DNA of 18,487 nucleotides from Planctomycetia bacterium. Lineage in GTDB: Bacteria > Planctomycetota > Planctomycetia > Pirellulales > UBA1268. Location: NCBI GenBank assembly GCA_009926295.1, contig RFPF01000029.1:1-18487 (forward strand). Direction: 5' to 3'. The position numbers and the translations under genes are program-made. This document shows positions 15,197 through 18,487 of the stretch, piece after piece. The number at the start of each line of letters is the position of its first letter. Position 1 is the stretch's first letter. The notes beneath the pieces are model-generated. The model saw only the letters and a program-made list of their open reading frames with translations. It did not search any database and was not told the DNA's origin.

Positions 15197-17068
15197 CTAC
15201 TCAGCCGGCTCCTTGCCCGCCACGAGGTCGAGGATCGCGGCGCCGAAGTCGGCGAGCCGCTTCTCGCCGATTCCCTTCACTCGCAGGAGCGCCGCCGGCG
15301 ACGAGGGCTTGTCGCGGGCGATGCCGCGCAGGGCCTTGTCGTCGAAGATCGTCCACGCCGGCTTGCCGCGGGCGTCGGCCACGCGGCGCCTCCAGGCCCG
15401 CAGCCGCTCGAACAGGCCGCGGTCCACGCCCTGCCAGTCGTCCACGTCGGCCTTCGTCGCCTTCGTGCGGCCCGCGCGAGGCTCGAGGAGCACGACGGGA
15501 CGCGCTCCCTTGAGCACCTCCCACGACCGCTCGTTGAGCGTCACGACCGGACGGTCGCCGCCGGTGCGGTCGAGCAGCCCCTGGTCGAGGAGCTGGTGTG
15601 CGAGGTTCTCCACGGCCCGCTGGTCCAGGGCCGCGAGGAGGCCGAACGTGGAGAGGCGGTCGTGGCCGTGCCGCTGGATCCCCTCCGTCTTCGCGCCGCG
15701 GAGCACCTCGGCCACGTGCCGCACGCCGAATCGTTCCCCGACGCGCGCCACGCACGAGATGATCTTCTGGGCCACGACGATGGAGTCGGGCAGGTTTTCG
15801 GTCTCGCCGAGGCATACGTCGCATGCGTTGCACGGCTCGGTGCCATAGGCCTGGCCGAAGTATTCCGAGAGCGCCGCGTGGCGGCAGCGGGCAGCCTGCG
15901 CGTAGCGACGCATCGCGTGCAGGTGCTCAGTCTGGCTGGCCACGAGCCTGGCGATCTCGGCGGGCTCGAGATCCGACTCCTCGGCGCTCTTCCGCACGAG
16001 CGACTCCCAGCTGAAGACGTCGGCGGACGAATAGAGCAGCACGCACTCCGCGGCGAGGCCGTCGCGGCCGGCACGGCCCGTCTCCTGTTGGTAGGCCTCG
16101 AGGCTCTTGGGGAGCGACGTGTGGAGCACGAGCCGGACGTCGGAGCGGTCGATCCCCATGCCGAACGCGACGGTTGCCACCACGACGTCGATCGTCTCGT
16201 GTGCGAAAGCCTCCTGCGTCCTGCGCCGTTCTCCGGCGTCGAGCCCCGCGTGGTAGGGCCGGGCGAGGATCCCCTCGGCCGCGAGCCGGGCCGCGAGCGA
16301 CTCGGTCTCCCTGCGGGAGATGCAATACACGATCGACGCCTCGCCGCGGTGCCGCCCGAGCACCTCGAGCGACTGTCCGATCCGGTCGGTCCGAGGCACG
16401 ACTCGGTAGCAGAGATTGGGGCGGTCGAACGTGCCAACCAGAACCTCGGGATCACGCAGGTGCAGCTGCACGGCGATGTCTTCGCGGACCCGCGGCGTGG
16501 CGGTGGCGGTGAATGCATGCACGCTCGCCTGGGGAAACCGCTCGCGGAGCAGGGCGAGCTGGCGGTATTCCGGCCGAAAATCATGCCCCCACTGGCTGAT
16601 GCAGTGGGCCTCGTCGATCGAAAAACGACGCACGCCGACCTGCGCGAGCAGGTCGATCAGGCCGGTGTTCACCAGCCGCTCCGGCGCCGTGAACAAGAGC
16701 CGCAGGTCGCCCGCGGCCAAGCGGTCGCGGACCTGGTCCCGCTCAGCCTGGGAGAGGCCCGAGTGGATCGCCGCGGCGGGATATCCGATCGCCTCGAGAG
16801 AGTCGACCTGGTCCTTCATGAGCGCGACCAGCGGCGAGATCACGACGTCGGTCGAATCGCCCACCAGCGGCGGCAGTTGGTAGCACAGGCTCTTGCCCCC
16901 GCCGGTCGGCATCACGACGAGCGAGTCACGTCCGTCGAGGGCCGCCTGGATCGCGTCGGCCTGCAGGGGCCGCAGCCGGTCGAAGCCCCACCACTTCGCG
17001 AGCACCTCACCGATCCGCGGATCGGCGGCCGGCGCCGTGGCCGTCTCGGACGCTCCGTGCCCTCTCAT
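15197..17068 (-). CDS. recQ: ATP-dependent DNA helicase RecQ
   Basis: A 3'-5' helicase acting in RecF-type recombination and fork repair. The 623-residue product has the complete RecQ order. The superfamily 2 core (about 18-345) carries PTGGGKS at 54-60, DEAH at 152-155 followed by the RecQ aromatic-loop sequence CISQWGHDFRPEY, then FTATATP and QTGRAGRDG. The zinc-binding site uses Cys 395, 413, 416 and 419. A winged-helix RQC domain lies at about 425-535, and an HRDC domain at about 550-618 ends in VKGIGEKRLADFGAAILDLV. ATG 17068 is followed by a short acidic leader. It has only a weak AGGTTC upstream. The gene is monocistronic by layout: a 306-bp gap before it and convergent aroB after it. 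Confidence 0.97.
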   Translation of the reverse strand: MRGHGASETATAPAADPRIGEVLAKWWGFDRLRPLQADAIQAALDGRDSLVVMPTGGGKSLCYQLPPLVGDSTDVVISPLVALMKDQVDSLEAIGYPAAAIHSGLSQAERDQVRDRLAAGDLRLLFTAPERLVNTGLIDLLAQVGVRRFSIDEAHCISQWGHDFRPEYRQLALLRERFPQASVHAFTATATPRVREDIAVQLHLRDPEVLVGTFDRPNLCYRVVPRTDRIGQSLEVLGRHRGEASIVYCISRRETESLAARLAAEGILARPYHAGLDAGERRRTQEAFAHETIDVVVATVAFGMGIDRSDVRLVLHTSLPKSLEAYQQETGRAGRDGLAAECVLLYSSADVFSWESLVRKSAEESDLEPAEIARLVASQTEHLHAMRRYAQAARCRHAALSEYFGQAYGTEPCNACDVCLGETENLPDSIVVAQKIISCVARVGERFGVRHVAEVLRGAKTEGIQRHGHDRLSTFGLLAALDQRAVENLAHQLLDQGLLDRTGGDRPVVTLNERSWEVLKGARPVVLLEPRAGRTKATKADVDDWQGVDRGLFERLRAWRRRVADARGKPAWTIFDDKALRGIARDKPSSPAALLRVKGIGEKRLADFGAAILDLVAGKEPAE

Positions 17069-17120
17069 GCCTGAACCTGCCGCGTGCTGGAAGCCCGGCA
17101 GAATACCAGATCGCCCGTGG

Positions 17121-17138
17121 GACAGGCTTCAGCCTGTC
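17121..17138. repeat. Perfect palindromic hairpin upstream of recQ
   Basis: GACAGGCT and AGCCTGTC pair perfectly around a TC loop, an 8-bp stem. The stem-loop is symmetrical on both strands. No T run follows on the minus strand in the direction of livF transcription, so a simple intrinsic terminator is not supported. It may be an extragenic palindrome, and GGACAGGCTTC from its left arm also starts repeat copy B. Confidence 0.7.
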
Positions 17139-17180
17139 GCCCCGACGCGCCCGCACCGGCTCGGGGTCGCCCCTACCATC

Positions 17181-17342
17181 TCGCCGGACGCTCACTGCGG
17201 GCCTCCCCCTTTGCAGTTGAGGAGGATCGTGGCTGCCCAGACCTTCTCGCCGGGCTATGGGAGCGAGCGAAGCCATGGAGGGCGAAGCGAAGCGGACATG
17301 CAGAGAGCCGAAGCCTGGAGGGCGGAGGCGAACGTCCGGCGA
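17181..17342 (-). repeat. Intergenic repeat family, copy C (inverted), with terminal inverted repeats
   Basis: Positions 17305-17341 are the exact reverse complement of 7348-7384 (37 of 37). The two ends of this 162-bp segment are inverted copies of each other: TCGCCGGACGCTC at 17181-17193 against the reverse complement of 17330-17342, with 12 of 13 bases matching. No obvious target-site duplication flanks it. The shape is that of a miniature inverted-repeat element. Confidence 0.72.
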
Positions 17343-17374
17343 GGGGATCTGGGCAGTCACGAGCCGGCGCGCCA

Positions 17375-18085
17375 CTACTCGCCGAGATAGGCGTCGCGGA
17401 CGCGCGGATCGGCGGCGAGATCGGGGCCGCTGCCCGTGAGGGTGATGCGGCCCGTTTCGAGCACGTAGCCACGTGCGGCGAGCTTGAGGGCCGCCCGGGC
17501 GTTCTGCTCGACGAGCACGACGGCGATGCCGCGGGCGGTGAGCCCCGCGATCACCTCGAAGATCCTCGCCACGATCAGCGGCGCGAGGCCGAGCGAGGGC
17601 TCGTCGAGGAGCAGGAGACGCGGCCGGCCCACGAGCGCGCGTGCCAGCGCCAGCATCTGCTGCTCACCGCCGGAGAGCGTGCCGCCGAGCTGGCCCATCC
17701 GTTGGGCGAGCACCGGAAACAGGCCGCAGGCCTCGTCGATGTCGCGGTTCACACGCTGTCGGTCTTCCTGCACGAAGCCGCCGAGCTCGAGGTTCTCCCG
17801 CACGGTGAGCCGTGGGAAGATTCGTCGGCCCTCCGGCGCGTGGCCGATGCCGAGCCTCACGATCTCGTGCGGCTCGAGACCCGTGATCCTTCGATCGGCC
17901 AGCCGCACCTCGCCGCGCCGGGTCGGCACCACCCCGGAGATCGTCATCAGGAGCGTGGTCTTGCCGGCTCCGTTGGCGCCGATGATCGCCACGAGTTCGC
18001 CCTCGTCGACGGTGAGCGAGACGCCGTCGAGGGCCCGGATCGGTCCGTATCCCGCCTCGATCCCGTCGACCTCCAGGAGGTGCAT
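17375..18085 (-). CDS. livF: Branched-chain amino acid (or related) ABC transporter ATPase, LivF type
   Basis: One of the two cytoplasmic ATPases that power a HAAT-family importer with LivH/LivM permeases. The 236-residue product has Walker A GANGAGKTT at 36-44 and the LivF-type HAPEGRRIFPRLTVRENLELG. The ABC signature LSGGEQQ is at 137-143, followed by Walker B LLLLDEPSLGLAP and the H-loop region VVLVEQNARAAL, where Gln-Asn in place of His is normal for LivF. It ends DAYLGE, also typical. The start lies 3 nt after the livG stop, with GGGAGGG inside the end of livG as ribosome binding site. Substrate could be branched-chain amino acids, urea or amides; the permease and binding protein genes lie outside the window. 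Confidence 0.92.
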   Translation of the reverse strand: MHLLEVDGIEAGYGPIRALDGVSLTVDEGELVAIIGANGAGKTTLLMTISGVVPTRRGEVRLADRRITGLEPHEIVRLGIGHAPEGRRIFPRLTVRENLELGGFVQEDRQRVNRDIDEACGLFPVLAQRMGQLGGTLSGGEQQMLALARALVGRPRLLLLDEPSLGLAPLIVARIFEVIAGLTARGIAVVLVEQNARAALKLAARGYVLETGRITLTGSGPDLAADPRVRDAYLGE

Positions 18086-18088
18086 CGC

Positions 18089-18487
18089 CTAGCCCTCCCC
18101 TCCGAGATACGCCTCGATCACCCTCTCGTCGCGGCGCACCTCGGCCGGCGTGCCCTCGGCGATCTTCACACCGTGGTCGAGCACCGCGACGCGGTCGCTG
18201 ATCCGCATCACGACGTTCATGTGATGCTCGATCAGGAGCACCGTGACGCCGCGGGCCCGGATCCGCTCGACCAACGTCGCGAGGTCCGTGGTCTCGACCG
18301 GGTTCATGCCGGCCGCGGGTTCGTCGAGCAGGATGAGCGTGGCGCCGGTGGCGAGCGCGCGGGCGATCTCGAGCCGTCGCTGGTCGCCGTAGGGCAGCTG
18401 GCCCGCGATCCGGTTGGCGTCGCCGGCCAGGCCCACGAACTCGAGCGCCTCGAGCCCGCGGCGGCGGGCGTCGCTCTCCGCCCGCCG
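18089..18487 (-). CDS. livG: ABC transporter ATPase, LivG type (5' part outside window)
   Basis: The C-terminal 132 residues of the partner ATPase; the start and Walker A lie beyond the right edge. Visible are ALEFVGLAGDANRIAGQLPY and the signature region LPYGDQRRLEIARALAT, in which YGDQRR replaces SGGQ as is normal for LivG. Walker B LILLDEPAAGMNPVET, the switch VTVLLIEHHMNVVM with its His, and the tail KIAEGTPAEVRRDERVIEAYLG follow. AAGMNPxE is characteristic of LivG. Translation continues from upstream of the edge in the same frame; a GTG at 18436 is internal and not the real start. It is coupled to livF, 3 nt apart. Confidence 0.92.
   Translation of the reverse strand, partial: RRAESDARRRGLEALEFVGLAGDANRIAGQLPYGDQRRLEIARALATGATLILLDEPAAGMNPVETTDLATLVERIRARGVTVLLIEHHMNVVMRISDRVAVLDHGVKIAEGTPAEVRRDERVIEAYLGGEG

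Larger units (their letters stand above)
17069..17374. other. 306-bp gap between livF and recQ holding repeat copy C and a palindrome
   Basis: No credible gene. The part nearest recQ has a small inverted repeat (CTGCCG at 17077-17082 with CGGCAG at 17096-17101) and a perfect palindrome at 17121-17138. The rest is mainly copy C of the repeat. The recQ promoter presumably lies here, but I see no clear hexamers. Confidence 0.55.

Noticed and set aside
15185..17074. 629-codon plus-strand open frame
   Set aside because: Mirror of recQ, whose motifs are all present on the minus strand.

Overview
The window looks like chromosomal DNA of a G+C-rich bacterium, most likely a member of the Planctomycetota (Pirellulales-like). 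The evidence is a secreted autotransporter-associated beta-strand repeat protein ending in a PEP-CTERM signal, a type III pantothenate kinase beside obg, several genes with no recognisable family outside this kind of background, loose use of Shine-Dalgarno sites, and frequent GTG or TTG starts. The phylum call is an inference from style; no rRNA or tRNA lies in the window.

Layout. 1-4817 (minus): a two-gene surface locus. A 1258-residue PEP-CTERM beta-strand-repeat protein is followed, 15 nt after its stop and in the same frame, by a secreted Gly-rich protein that runs off the left edge. 4818-5008 is their promoter region and contains a 21-bp tandem repeat. 5009-11513 (minus): a translation and ribosome-assembly block, in transcription order an unknown 555-residue secreted protein, rpmA (L27), obg, coaX, a 420-bp gap, rsfS and argS. 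11514-11742: a divergent intergenic region with an AT-rich island. 11743-13459: a small unknown plus-strand gene that converges on and overlaps a ParA-type ATPase gene, then a single-pass membrane protein of unknown function. 13549-14891 (plus): a 75-residue unknown gene coupled to aroB. 15197-17068 (minus): recQ. 17375-18487 (minus): livF and the 3' part of livG, the two ATPases of a branched-chain amino acid (or urea/amide type) ABC importer.

Functionally most of the window is housekeeping: 50S maturation (L27, Obg, RsfS), tRNA charging (ArgS), CoA synthesis (CoaX), the shikimate pathway (AroB), DNA repair (RecQ), nucleoid or protein positioning (ParA family) and amino acid import (LivGF). 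The accessory material is the surface-protein locus at the left.

The least expected signal is non-coding. The three large gaps (7239-7658, 14892-15196, 17069-17374) hold diverged copies of one intergenic repeat. Copies A and B share four exact blocks in the same order at nearly the same spacing. Copy C is inverted, shares a perfect 37-nt block with A and a 12-nt block with B, and is bounded by near-perfect 13-bp inverted ends. This looks like a small non-autonomous mobile element or a repeated structured-RNA locus. I found no defence system, CRISPR array, integrase, transposase gene, rRNA or tRNA.
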